Assembly: GCA_049587755.1 (NCBI GenBank)
Contig: JBAVEN010000010.1
Coordinates: 189,648-253,647, forward strand
DNA length: 64,000 nt
From: Bog-375 sp049587755
Lineage (GTDB): Bacteria; Acidobacteriota; Terriglobia; Bryobacterales; Bryobacteraceae
Direction of reading: 5' to 3'
Part shown: positions 48,975 through 58,115 of the stretch, one piece after another
Numbering within the stretch: position 1 is the stretch's first letter
How the letters are laid out: the number at the start of each line of letters is the position of its first letter
The notes under the pieces: generated by a model
Database searches by the model: none
What the model saw: only the letters and a program-made list of their open reading frames with translations
Told to the model about the DNA's origin: nothing
Position numbers and translations under genes: made by a program

Positions 48975-51902
48975 TCAGTTGCCTGAAACTGCTTCTGGCC
49001 GGCCGCCGCCGGGCTTGCCGCGAGGATCCGGTTTGACGGTGGCCGTCTGGGTATAAACCTCGCCGTCGACGGTGAGGCGGACGGTGTACTGTCCGGGCTG
49101 CAATGCGGTGGCGCCACGCCGGCCGCCGGGTCCACTCGCGTCCGGATTCGTGGGCTGGCCCTCCCTTGCTCCGCCTTTGGGATGGCAAGCGTCCGGCGCC
49201 GGCGCGGGAGCGGCGCCGCCTCCGAAACCTCCGGGGCCTTGTGCCGCGGGGGCCCCCAAGGCATGGCGATGCATTCCCGCGGCAGCGGAAGGCGGCTCCG
49301 CGGGTTGCCGCCAAATCGCCTGTACATCCAAGGTTTCGGTATCGGCCGGGCGTACCGGCGTGTCGCTCGCTGCACAGGCGCGCACCGTGCCGGCGGCATC
49401 CAGCAGCTCGATCTTCAGCGGCTCCTTGGCAGCGGTTTTGAGCCAATAGTAGACCACCACGCCGGAGGGCGGATTCTGCAACTGGGGCTCCTCATGCGGC
49501 AGGGGCGTGCCGTTCATGCCGCCCGCCCGGATGGCGTAGCTCTCACCTGGCTGGAACAGATGCACGCTGGAGGAAACGATCTGCGCACCCTGCGCAGCAA
49601 TCTGCCGCAGCAGCGTCATTTGATCCATCACCCAAAAGCCGCGGCCATGGGTGGCGACAGCCAGATCGTCGCCGTGCACCACGATGTCGCGAACCGAGGT
49701 GACCGGCATGTTGTTCTGCAACGATTGCCATTGCGCGCCGTCATCGAAGGAAACGTAGAGGCGAAGTTCGGTAGCGGCGTAAAGCAGGCCCTTGACTTGC
49801 GGATCCTCCTTCACCGAATTGACATAAGCGCCATCGGGGATGCCAGCGACCACGTTCTGCCAGGTCCTGCCGCCATCGTGTGTGCGATAGACGTAGGGCG
49901 CGTTATCCGCAAGGCGATGGCGATCGACCGATGCATAAGCGGTCTCGGCATCGAAATGGCCGGCTTCAATTTGCGAGACCTTGCTCCAGGCCGCCATCGC
50001 CGGCGGCGTGACGTCGGTCCACTGTTTGCCGTCGTCGCGGGTGACATAGATCAAGCCATCGTCGGTGCCAACCCAGACCGTGGCGGCCTGGATGGGCGAG
50101 GGGCCGATGGAATACACTACGCCGAAGCGGTCTTTCATCGGCTGATCGATGTCCTTGGCCGTGACCGGATCCAGCGTGGCCGGCACTGGCGGATTCACGC
50201 GCGAAAGGTCGCCGCTGATCTTTTCCCAGGTGCGGCCGCGGTCGCGTGAGCGCATCACGAATTGATTGGCGTAATAAAGCGCTCCATCCGCTTGGGAAAA
50301 GACTTGTGGAAGCGTCCAGGTTTTTCGGTTGGGATCGCTGGGATCGGGTGGAGGCAATTGTCCGCCGAGCGGCGCGGCAATATTAAACGACTGATCGCAA
50401 CGTCCCGCACCGCTGCCGTATAGAATATTTCCGTCCTTGGGGTCGGGCAGCACGGTGGCGCTCTCGCCGGCCAGGCAGGTGGGTTCCCAGTTGCGGAATG
50501 TGAGCAGGCCCTCGTTCGACCAGGTGCTGACGCCAACAGCGCCGCTATCCTGCTGCGCGCCGTAGAGCCAGTACGGGAAACGATTGTCGGCGGCCAGGTG
50601 ATAAATCTGCGCCGTCGGTTGGTTGTACCAGGTGCTCCAGGTCTTCGCGCCATCCACGCTGACCACCGTGCCCTGGTCGCTACTAAGTACCATGCGGTTG
50701 CCGTCCTTGGGATTCACCCAGAGCTGGTGGTAATCGTCGCCGCCGGGCGCTCCCTTGACCGGGACAAAGGTCTTGCCCGCGTCGGTGGTAATGTAAGTGG
50801 CCGTGTTCATGACATAGGCGCGGTCGGGGTTAGTGGGGTCCACGGTCACAGCTTCGAAGTACCAGCCGCGGCCCCACAAGCGGTTCTCATTGTTGACCAG
50901 CTTCCAGGTGGCGCCGGCATTGTCGGAGATGTAGACTCCCCCGCCCTGGTGGACTTTGCCGGCTTCCGCTTCGCCGGGCGCCCCGCCGCGCCCGCCACGG
51001 CCGGCTGCGAACCCGCGCGGCACGGCGCTGCCGACATCATCCACCACTGCCCAGAGACGTTTGGGATTGCTGGGTGAGACAGCGATTCCGATCTTGCCGA
51101 CAAACTCGTCGCTGGGCAGCCCGCCGGTCAATTGCTTCCAGGTGTCGCCGCCGTCGGTGGACTTGTACAGCCCGCCGCCGCGCAAGTTGGTAGGTGCGTA
51201 CACCGACCACGGCGGGCGCCGCGTCGCCCAAAGCGATGTGTAGAGCACGCGTGGATTCTTGGGATTGATGGCGAGATCGACTGCGCCCACATTGTCGGGA
51301 TCGTCGCTCTTGGACAAAACCTTCTTCCAGGTCGCGCCGCCGTCGGTGGAGCGGTAGACGCCACGATCGGGGTTGGCATCGTAGATGTGGCCGAGAGCCG
51401 CTACGTAAACGCGATTCGGGTTTCTCGGGTCCACCGCAATGCGTCCGATCTGGCGCGTGGCTTCGAGTCCGGCATGCGTCCACGTCTTGCCCGCGTCAGT
51501 GGACTTGAACACGCCAATGCCGTAGGAGTTCTGGCTGCGGATGTCAGGCTCGCCCGTGCCGGCGTAGACGATGTTGGGATTCGAAGGGGCGACCGCGATG
51601 GCGCCGATCGAGCCGATCGGAATGCCTTCATCGGAAATGGGAAACCAGGTGCGGCCGGAGTTCTCGGTCTTCCACACGCCGCCGCCGACCGAGCCGGAAT
51701 AAAATGTGTCGGGCTGGCTGGCGTGGCCGGCGACGGCATAAGTGCGTCCGCCGCGCATCGGGCCCACGTCGCGCCAGCGCAAACCGGACAGCAGGCTGTC
51801 GGGGTACTCGCCGCTGGAGCCCGGCCGCTGGGCAAAGATGCCCAGCGACGTCAAAATGCACTGCAGTAACAGAAGACCTAAAGTACGGCGGTGACCGATC
51901 AA
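48975..51902 (-). CDS. Secreted BNR-repeat (sortilin/VPS10-like beta-propeller) protein
   Basis: The exported protein (about 975 aa) has a signal peptide ('LGLLLLQCILTSLGIFAQ') and then at least ten Asp-box/BNR repeats of SxDxGxTW type: 'TENSGRTWFP', 'STDAGKTWTH', 'STDGGATWKK', 'STDGGDTWKQ', 'SDNAGATWKL', 'SRDRGRTWEK', 'THDGGRTWQN'. They form one or two beta-propellers as in VPS10/sortilin and exo-alpha-sialidase-like proteins. The last 200 residues are a fibronectin-like part and a Gly/Pro-rich tail. The catalytic residues of sialidases are not evident, so a binding role is likely. TTG 51902 is chosen because 'caggag' precedes it and it begins the signal peptide; the open frame goes on to 51956. 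Confidence 0.85.
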   Translation of the reverse strand: MIGHRRTLGLLLLQCILTSLGIFAQRPGSSGEYPDSLLSGLRWRDVGPMRGGRTYAVAGHASQPDTFYSGSVGGGVWKTENSGRTWFPISDEGIPIGSIGAIAVAPSNPNIVYAGTGEPDIRSQNSYGIGVFKSTDAGKTWTHAGLEATRQIGRIAVDPRNPNRVYVAALGHIYDANPDRGVYRSTDGGATWKKVLSKSDDPDNVGAVDLAINPKNPRVLYTSLWATRRPPWSVYAPTNLRGGGLYKSTDGGDTWKQLTGGLPSDEFVGKIGIAVSPSNPKRLWAVVDDVGSAVPRGFAAGRGGRGGAPGEAEAGKVHQGGGVYISDNAGATWKLVNNENRLWGRGWYFEAVTVDPTNPDRAYVMNTATYITTDAGKTFVPVKGAPGGDDYHQLWVNPKDGNRMVLSSDQGTVVSVDGAKTWSTWYNQPTAQIYHLAADNRFPYWLYGAQQDSGAVGVSTWSNEGLLTFRNWEPTCLAGESATVLPDPKDGNILYGSGAGRCDQSFNIAAPLGGQLPPPDPSDPNRKTWTLPQVFSQADGALYYANQFVMRSRDRGRTWEKISGDLSRVNPPVPATLDPVTAKDIDQPMKDRFGVVYSIGPSPIQAATVWVGTDDGLIYVTRDDGKQWTDVTPPAMAAWSKVSQIEAGHFDAETAYASVDRHRLADNAPYVYRTHDGGRTWQNVVAGIPDGAYVNSVKEDPQVKGLLYAATELRLYVSFDDGAQWQSLQNNMPVTSVRDIVVHGDDLAVATHGRGFWVMDQMTLLRQIAAQGAQIVSSSVHLFQPGESYAIRAGGMNGTPLPHEEPQLQNPPSGVVVYYWLKTAAKEPLKIELLDAAGTVRACAASDTPVRPADTETLDVQAIWRQPAEPPSAAAGMHRHALGAPAAQGPGGFGGGAAPAPAPDACHPKGGAREGQPTNPDASGPGGRRGATALQPGQYTVRLTVDGEVYTQTATVKPDPRGKPGGGRPEAVSGN

Positions 51903-52054
51903 GACGGTTGCTCCTGTCCGGCGGAAACGGACCAGCCGAAAGGTACACTCTACCATTAGAAGCGGTGGCAGTTCGATCCGGCGGCAGATCTGCGCCGGTC
52001 CTCTTGCATTTGTCTGTCGTTGCGGCGGCCGCCGTCAGCGGATCAAAATCGGAT

Positions 52055-52606
52055 ATGGATACATTCCTTCCTCCAATTGAAAAGCCTCAGGGGCTCGTCA
52101 TGAAGCTGGCGTACGCATTTGCACGCCGGCAATTCGGTAAAGTGCTTACACCGCTGAAAGTGCATTCCGCGCGGTTACCGGTCGCATTCGGTCTGTTCTA
52201 TGCGAAGATCGGCAAGCTGGATAAGAAGCTGATGCTGCCGCCGGAAACCGCCCTGCTGATCCGTCAACAGGTGGCTCGCATCAACGTTTGTCTTTTCTGT
52301 ATCGATATCGGCCGGTCGATGGCGATCCAAGCGTCGTTCAATGAAGCCAAGTTCAACGCGCTCGATGAGTACCGCACCAGCCCTCTTTTCACCGATGCGG
52401 AACGCGCGGCGCTGGACTATGTGACGGAGCTGACCAAGGACAAAAAGGTTGACCCCGGCACTTTTGCGCGCATGGCCGCCCATTATTCCGAACGCCCTAT
52501 CTGCGAGATCGTCTGGCTGGTTGCCACTGAGCATGTTTACAACATGACCAATATCGGCCTCAACATTCATTCGGACTTGCTCTGCGAGGTCAGGCGGAAA
52601 AAATAG
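52055..52606 (+). CDS. AhpD-like carboxymuconolactone decarboxylase-family protein
   Basis: The 183-residue protein is alpha-helical with the AhpD-fold block 'LIRQQVARINVCLFCIDIGR' containing CxxC, and 'FTDAERAALDYVTELTKDKK', then 'CEIVWLVATEHVYNMTNIGL'. In true AhpD enzymes the CxxC is followed by a His three residues on; here the position is Gly, so peroxidase activity is less certain. A disulphide or redox role remains plausible. ATG 52055 is used; the frame is open upstream into the reverse BNR gene but homologues start near here. Confidence 0.82.
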   Translation: MDTFLPPIEKPQGLVMKLAYAFARRQFGKVLTPLKVHSARLPVAFGLFYAKIGKLDKKLMLPPETALLIRQQVARINVCLFCIDIGRSMAIQASFNEAKFNALDEYRTSPLFTDAERAALDYVTELTKDKKVDPGTFARMAAHYSERPICEIVWLVATEHVYNMTNIGLNIHSDLLCEVRRKK

Positions 52607-52765
52607 AATCGCGGATCGGCGGCGGACTGGCAGGCTGGGTCTTTTGCCAGCCGGCCGGGCGCTTGACCGGCGGTCGCTTCGGCGTCGCGTCGCCATGGCT
52701 CAGGCTGCGCTGCATAGCAATTCCTAATACCCAAATCGTGCTAAGCTGGCAAGTGGAAGATCATT

Positions 52766-52942
52766 ATGATTGAAGATCTGCTACAGCCCGCGCACCTGTT
52801 GGTGCTCTTGGCTATTGCCCTTCTGTTTTTCGGGCCGCAGAAGCTGCCTGAGCTCGGTAAAGGGCTCGGCGAAGGCATTCGCGGCTTCAAAGCTGGGCTG
52901 AAAGACGTTACTTCGGACACGCCGGCGCGCCGCAAGGAATAG
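52766..52942 (+). CDS. tatA: Twin-arginine translocase subunit TatA
   Basis: The 58-residue product has the canonical TatA/E pattern: a short N-terminus, a membrane helix ('LLVLLAIALLFFGPQKL') with the conserved Phe-Gly hinge, then the amphipathic helix 'PELGKGLGEGIRGFKAGLKD'. TatA builds the pore that lets folded proteins cross the cytoplasmic membrane. A 'ggaag' lies eight bases before the ATG. TatC is not in the window; single tatA genes away from tatC are common in this group. Confidence 0.9.
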   Translation: MIEDLLQPAHLLVLLAIALLFFGPQKLPELGKGLGEGIRGFKAGLKDVTSDTPARRKE

Positions 52943-53058
52943 CCCAAGCGCGGACTGTCGCTTTCACACGGGAGCCGGTTTGGCTGTGACCGAATCGCGC
53001 TCTCTTCGAAGCTGAATTGCTGTTTCCCCTGACGCGCGATCCTTGTTTCTCCGCGATC

Positions 53059-53093
53059 TTGCCGTTTCCGTCCGGTAGGTATACACTGTATAC
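53059..53093 (+). promoter_or_regulatory. Promoter and palindromic operator of the TetR gene
   Basis: TTGCCG (53059-53064) lies 15 to 17 bases before a TATACA/TACACT -10 candidate. GTATAC (53079-53084) and GTATAC (53088-53093) flank ACT; each is self-complementary, giving a compact palindrome of TetR-operator type that overlaps the -10 region and ends exactly before the ATG at 53094. A leaderless mRNA and autorepression are likely. Confidence 0.55.
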
Positions 53094-53675
53094 ATGACTG
53101 TCGGTCCGACCGCGCGGAGAATCGCCGCCTCCGCCCGCCGCCTGTTGGATCGGGAGGGCGCGGAGGCGGTGACCATGCGCCGCGTAGCCGAGGCGGTTGG
53201 CATTACGCCGATGGCGATCTATCGCCACTACCCGGACCGGGCGGGTCTCCTGAACGCCGTGGCGAACGTAGGTTTCGAGGAGCTGGCCGCGCGGCTGGCA
53301 GGCAAGCGATTCTCCGGCGGCATCGAGGAGCGGCTCACCAAGATGGCGGAGATCTACCTCGAGCACGCGCTCGAGAACCCTCGACTCTTCGAGCTGATGT
53401 TCCTCGAGCCGCGCGAAGGCGCCCGCCGCTACCCGCGAGACTTCAAAGCCGGCCGCTCCCCTACCGTCAATCTGATGGTCGCCGTGCTGCGGGAAGGCAT
53501 GGAGAGCGGCCATTTCCGCGAGGATGACGCCTGGGAGATCGTTTTCGAAATGGGCGCCTTCTCTCACGGCCTCATCATGCTCTACCTGGGCGGACGCATG
53601 GGCGTCTCTCCCGCTCGCTTTCGCGCCCTTTACCGGCGCTCCTTCCGGAGGTACATTCGTGGCATTCGCAACTGA
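53094..53675 (+). CDS. TetR/AcrR-family regulator
   Basis: The 193-residue regulator has the TetR N-terminal helix-turn-helix ('VTMRRVAEAVGITPMAIYRH', then 'YPDRAGLLNAV', residues 27-58). The C-terminal ligand and dimerisation part is specific to a subfamily ('EPREGARRYPRDFKAGRSPT') and gives no ligand clue. Its operator overlaps its own promoter. The end of the gene overlaps the Lnt-like gene by 17 bases, so regulator and target are probably co-expressed. Leader length is near zero. Confidence 0.9.
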   Translation: MTVGPTARRIAASARRLLDREGAEAVTMRRVAEAVGITPMAIYRHYPDRAGLLNAVANVGFEELAARLAGKRFSGGIEERLTKMAEIYLEHALENPRLFELMFLEPREGARRYPRDFKAGRSPTVNLMVAVLREGMESGHFREDDAWEIVFEMGAFSHGLIMLYLGGRMGVSPARFRALYRRSFRRYIRGIRN

Positions 53676-55116
53676 CAACCGGCGCATCGGCGTCGCGCTT
53701 CTGGCGGTCGTATCCACCGCCGTGTTGGTCTGGTTCGGCACCGGACTTAACCCGGCATGGCCGCTGATCTGGCTCGCTCCTCTTCCGATGCTGCTTTTCG
53801 CTTCGCGCAGCTCCTGGTGGGGCGCAGCGGCCGCCGCAGCCCTGGCGTGGCTTGCCGGCAGCCTCAACCTGTGGCACTACCTCAGCGCGGTGCTGCGTGC
53901 GCCGCTCGCCGCGCGGGCGCCAATCTTCCTCATCCCCGCGCTGGTGTTTGCGGCGGCGGTGTCGCTCTTCCGCGCGCTGCTGCGGCGCGGCGCCGGGTGG
54001 AGCGCGTTGCTGGCCTTCCCGGCGGCATGGGTCTCCTTCGAGTACGTGCGCAACCTCACTACGCCCCACGGCACGGCGGGCAGCCTGGCTTATTCGGAAC
54101 TGAACTTCCTGCCTGTCCTCCAGCTCGCCTCTGTTACCGGACCCTGGGGCATCAGTTTTCTGGTGCTCCTGTTTTCTGCCGCGCTCGCCATTGGCTCCCG
54201 CCTGCGCAGCGCGGCGCCTAAGCAGGCGTTACGCATTGTTGGCGCGGGGCTGGGAGTGACCGCGCTGGTGCTGGTCTTCGGCGCCGTGCGCCTCGCCCTG
54301 CCGGCCGCGTCCCAGCGGGTAAGGGTGGGACTCATCGCGTCCGACCAGCTAGCCAACGTGGACGTGGCGGATGAGGGCGCCAGTTCCGCGCGACTGTTCC
54401 GCGATTATGCCGCCGCGGCGGAAGGGCTCGCGGCCCGTGGCTCGCAAGTGATCGTGCTGCCGGAGAAGCTCGGCGTGGCCGTGGATCCCGGGACCAGCGA
54501 AACCGATGCTTTCTTCCAATCCCTCGCCGACAAAACCGGCTCCAGGATCGTCGTCGGTCTCATCCACGTATCCCCGCCGGTGAAGTACAACGAGGCGCGC
54601 GTGTATGCACCGGGAGCCCCGCTCCGGAGTTACCACAAGCGCCACATGCTGCCGCCCTTCGAATCCAAGTTCAAACCCGGCACCGCGTTGACCCTCATGC
54701 CGGAGCCTTCCGGAACCTGGGGCGTGGCCATCTGCAAGGATATGGACTTCACACCGCTTTCCCGGGAGTACGGCGAGGCGGACGCGGGCCTGATGCTGGT
54801 GCCCGCGTGGGATTTCGTCGTAGACCGGTTTGAGCATGGCCACATCGCGGTGATGCGCGGCGTGGAAGACGGTTTCAGCATCGCCCGCACGGCAAAGCAG
54901 GGCTACCTGACCGTGAGCGACGACCGTGGCCGCATCCTGGCAGAGACCCGCAGCGATTCGGCGCCTTTCGCCACGCTGGTAGCGGACGTGCCGGCGATGC
55001 ACGACGCCACTGCCTATCTCCTGCTGGGCGATTGGTTCGCTTGGCTCGCGCTGGCGACGCTCATTTTCACGCTGGCGCGGCTATACCGGCTCAGGAATAT
55101 AACGCGATCCACGTAG
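53659..55116 (+). CDS. Lnt-like apolipoprotein N-acyltransferase with altered active site
   Basis: The 485-residue protein has five or six membrane helices (residues 10-215) and a carbon-nitrogen hydrolase domain, the layout of apolipoprotein N-acyltransferase. The triad is present: Glu269 ('VLPEKLG'), Lys327 ('YHKRHMLPPFE') and Cys359 ('VAICKDMDF'); Glu335 matches the E. coli Glu343. However the residues after the cysteine are Lys-Asp, while E. coli Lnt has the essential Tyr388-Glu389. It may acylate another substrate or be a divergent Lnt. GTG 53659 has 'cggaggt' eight bases upstream. It is coupled to the TetR gene, unlike ordinary housekeeping lnt. Confidence 0.82.
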   Translation: MAFATDNRRIGVALLAVVSTAVLVWFGTGLNPAWPLIWLAPLPMLLFASRSSWWGAAAAAALAWLAGSLNLWHYLSAVLRAPLAARAPIFLIPALVFAAAVSLFRALLRRGAGWSALLAFPAAWVSFEYVRNLTTPHGTAGSLAYSELNFLPVLQLASVTGPWGISFLVLLFSAALAIGSRLRSAAPKQALRIVGAGLGVTALVLVFGAVRLALPAASQRVRVGLIASDQLANVDVADEGASSARLFRDYAAAAEGLAARGSQVIVLPEKLGVAVDPGTSETDAFFQSLADKTGSRIVVGLIHVSPPVKYNEARVYAPGAPLRSYHKRHMLPPFESKFKPGTALTLMPEPSGTWGVAICKDMDFTPLSREYGEADAGLMLVPAWDFVVDRFEHGHIAVMRGVEDGFSIARTAKQGYLTVSDDRGRILAETRSDSAPFATLVADVPAMHDATAYLLLGDWFAWLALATLIFTLARLYRLRNITRST

Positions 55117-55174
55117 CCGAGTGCGTAGCCAAGCTATAATTCCCTTCCCGGCGGCGAGTTGCGCTGGCTTGACG

Positions 55175-57967
55175 TCAGTTCGCCTTATTGCCCGCCCTCT
55201 GGAATCCTCGCCACAGCTCCACGAAGTCCTCTCGCCGCCTCACCCCTTCGAGCAGCGGGTCTTTCGCAGCCAGGTCCAGTTTGGCTGGGTCCTTGAAGTA
55301 TCCGCCCACTGCCGCCTGCCGCAAATCGGCGATCGATTTTTGTCCCAGCTCCTCACGCTTCTCGCCGCTGCCGGCTGCGGCGCAGACCGCGTAGGTCTGC
55401 GCCAGTAGGTACCAAGACTCGCCGGAAACGTTCTTCGCGCCGGATGCTTCCCCTGCCCGCGCCTCCGCTTCCTCGATCCGGCCCGCGCGCGCCAGCGCCA
55501 ATGCGCTGCCCGCACGCAACGAACTGTCGTGGTAATCGTCGAAGCGTATCGCTGTATCCCAGGCACCCACCGCGTCGGAATACCGCTGGAGGTCGGCGAA
55601 ATCCCTGGCTTGCCAATAGTAGGCGAAACGCATCGCGTATCGGCCGAAGACGCTCTTCGGTTCACGCGCGAGGACTGCGGTTAGCCCTTCCGCCGCCTTC
55701 TGCAACAGGAGAAGGGATTCCGCCGGTTTCCCCATCCGCTGTCCCAGTTCACCCAGATTGACGTAGCTGGCCGCCAGGTTGAGCGCGTATTCGGCCACGG
55801 CAGGATGCTCGCGCGCCAGTTTCTCGCGGACGTCCAGCGCGCGGCGGTGGGCCTTTTCGCTCGCCGGCAAGTCCTCTAACAGCGCGTACACGCCTCCCAG
55901 ATTATTCAGGCTGCTCGACAAGGCGTTCTGGCTGTCGGGATCATTCGGATTCGCCTGGCTCAGTTCTTCGGCAATCGTCACCGCCGCCTCGGCATAGGGG
56001 CGCGCTTTGTCCGCCCGATTGGACATGCCATATAGTTCCGTCAGGTTGACATTCGAGACCAGCAGCGCCCGCTTGGCAGCTTCGCCCGGATACTTCGCCG
56101 TGATTTCCTTGCGGATCTCCAGTGCCCGCAGGCGCGGCGCCTCCGCTTTCGCGATCGACGGCGTCCGCCCGAAGGACATCACCAGCGTAGTGCCCAGGCC
56201 ATCATATAGGTTGCCCAGATTAGTCAGGCTATCGATTGACGGCTCGTGCGTACGGTTCCACTCCTCCTGCCTTTCAATTGCGCCGGTGAAAACCGATTCG
56301 GCCTTCTGGAAGCTGCCCTTGCTCTGATAGAGATTGGCCAGGTTATTCGACGCCCCAATCAGGTCATTGAACTGCCTGGCATCGTTCGGATGAGCCTGGT
56401 GCAGCTTCTCCATAATGCCGATGGCGCGCAACAGTTCCTGTTCGCCTTCGGAGGTGTGATTGATGGCGATATCCAGGTTGCCCAGCCGAAACAGAGCGGC
56501 GCCCATCTGCATCTGGAGCGAAGGATCGCCGGACCGCTCCGCCACAAACTGCTGATAGAAATCCTTGGCCGTCTCCAGCAGGTTCTGCCGTAAGTTCTCC
56601 AGCCCCTTCGCTTTCAGTTCCTTGCTCTCGCTGACCTTGGTGAGATAGCGGTCCACGGCATCGCGCGCCATGGTGAAATTGTGTTCCGCGCGCTGGCTCT
56701 GCAGCTTTGCTTCCGCGGCGCGCTGTTCGGCAATCAGCCGCTGGCTGGCCTCGCTGCGCCGCGCCTGCTCCTCGGCCGCCTTGGCGTCCTCCGCCTGTCT
56801 GCGGCGCTGCTCCGCCAGAGCGAGCGCCTGCTCCGCTTCCGTCTGCCTCTGCTCCGCTAGGGCGCGCCGGGAGGTTGCCAGCTTCTCCGCCCGCGAGGCC
56901 CGAACAGCCTCGGTGGTGCTCGCGATCACTCCCAGCACCAGCACCAGGAAAACCGCCGCCAGTCCCAGCACGAACGGCTTGTGGCGCCGTGCGAACTTTT
57001 GCAACTGGTATGTCGTCGAGGGCGGCCGGGCAATGATCGGCTCATCGCGCAGGTGGCGCGCCAGGTCGCCTGCCAGGCTCGCCGCTGAAGCATAGCGCCG
57101 GTTCTTGTCTTTCTCCAGCGCCTTCCGCACGATTACGTCGATGTCACCGCGGAAACTGCGGTCGGTCGAGCTGAGCGGCGGCGCCTCTTCTTCCGTAATC
57201 GTGCGCACGGCCTCGTGCAGCAGCTTCTTATCGATCCGATACGGCAGCTTGCCTGCCAGCAGCTCGTAGAGAATCACGCCCAAAGCATAAATGTCGCTTC
57301 GTGTATCGAGCTGCGCCGGGTCGGCGAGTACTTGCTCCGGGCTCATGTAAGGAAGCGTCCCGACCAACTGCCCGACGTCCGTCTGGCGCGTAGCCTCTAT
57401 GTCGGAATTAGTCATCCGTGCCACGCCGAAATCCAGGACCTTTGGGTTGCCGGCCTCGTCGACCAGAATGTTGCCCGGCTTCAAATCGCGATGGATGATG
57501 CCCCGCTGATGGGCGTGATTCACGGCTTCGCAAACCTTGATCATCAGTTCCAGCCGCTGCCGCGTGTTCAGGCGGTTCTTCTGCGCGTATTCCGTCAGCG
57601 AGCTGCCGCGGATGAACTCCATCGCGAAATACGGCAACAGCCCGCCGGTGGGCGTGCTGGCAGTGCCGGCCGCGTAGATTTGGGCGATTCCCGGATGCTG
57701 CAAAAGCGCCAGGGCCTGCGATTCGATTTCGAATCGCTGCCGGTAGAAATCGCTTGCCGGGCCGAGCTTGATGACCTTGAGCGCCACCGTTCGCCGGGGC
57801 CTGCTCTGCTCGGCTTCGTAAACCGCGCCCATGCCGCCCTCGCCGATCAGGCGCACGATCCGATACTCGTCGATCACCTCCGGCATCCATTCCAGCGACG
57901 AGGGTGAGCGCCGGCGTGAGGGATCCGGATCGTCGGGACGAATCGTCCCGGTAGCGTTGGTGTCCAT
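55175..57967 (-). CDS. Ser/Thr protein kinase with coiled coil and TPR domain
   Basis: The 930-residue protein has a eukaryotic-like kinase domain: Gly loop 'IGEGGMGAVY' (41-50), Lys64, 'HRDLKPGNIL' (Asp161), 'DFGVAR' (179-184), 'SDIYALGVILYELLAGK' (224-240). A membrane helix follows (331-350), then an Ala/Glu/Arg-rich coiled coil ('ALAEQRQTEAEQALALAEQR') and eight or so TPR units in the exported half ('DPSLQMQMGAALFRLGNLDI', 'EYALNLAASYVNLGELGQRM'). It should sense protein partners outside the cytoplasm and phosphorylate targets inside. ATG 57967 is preferred over 57988. It diverges from the two carboxypeptidase-regulatory-like genes. Confidence 0.92.
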   Translation of the reverse strand: MDTNATGTIRPDDPDPSRRRSPSSLEWMPEVIDEYRIVRLIGEGGMGAVYEAEQSRPRRTVALKVIKLGPASDFYRQRFEIESQALALLQHPGIAQIYAAGTASTPTGGLLPYFAMEFIRGSSLTEYAQKNRLNTRQRLELMIKVCEAVNHAHQRGIIHRDLKPGNILVDEAGNPKVLDFGVARMTNSDIEATRQTDVGQLVGTLPYMSPEQVLADPAQLDTRSDIYALGVILYELLAGKLPYRIDKKLLHEAVRTITEEEAPPLSSTDRSFRGDIDVIVRKALEKDKNRRYASAASLAGDLARHLRDEPIIARPPSTTYQLQKFARRHKPFVLGLAAVFLVLVLGVIASTTEAVRASRAEKLATSRRALAEQRQTEAEQALALAEQRRRQAEDAKAAEEQARRSEASQRLIAEQRAAEAKLQSQRAEHNFTMARDAVDRYLTKVSESKELKAKGLENLRQNLLETAKDFYQQFVAERSGDPSLQMQMGAALFRLGNLDIAINHTSEGEQELLRAIGIMEKLHQAHPNDARQFNDLIGASNNLANLYQSKGSFQKAESVFTGAIERQEEWNRTHEPSIDSLTNLGNLYDGLGTTLVMSFGRTPSIAKAEAPRLRALEIRKEITAKYPGEAAKRALLVSNVNLTELYGMSNRADKARPYAEAAVTIAEELSQANPNDPDSQNALSSSLNNLGGVYALLEDLPASEKAHRRALDVREKLAREHPAVAEYALNLAASYVNLGELGQRMGKPAESLLLLQKAAEGLTAVLAREPKSVFGRYAMRFAYYWQARDFADLQRYSDAVGAWDTAIRFDDYHDSSLRAGSALALARAGRIEEAEARAGEASGAKNVSGESWYLLAQTYAVCAAAGSGEKREELGQKSIADLRQAAVGGYFKDPAKLDLAAKDPLLEGVRRREDFVELWRGFQRAGNKAN

Positions 57968-58115
57968 CGATCTGGTGAATAATACCACTTACCGAAACGA
58001 TTCGCAGCGAGCGGCCGGCCACGCGGGCACCATCAGCGTCACAGCCCGCTCCATCAGCCGCGGCCGGCGTTTGGCGCGAAAGATCGCGTTGGCCACTGCG
58101 GTATATTCGGAATTG

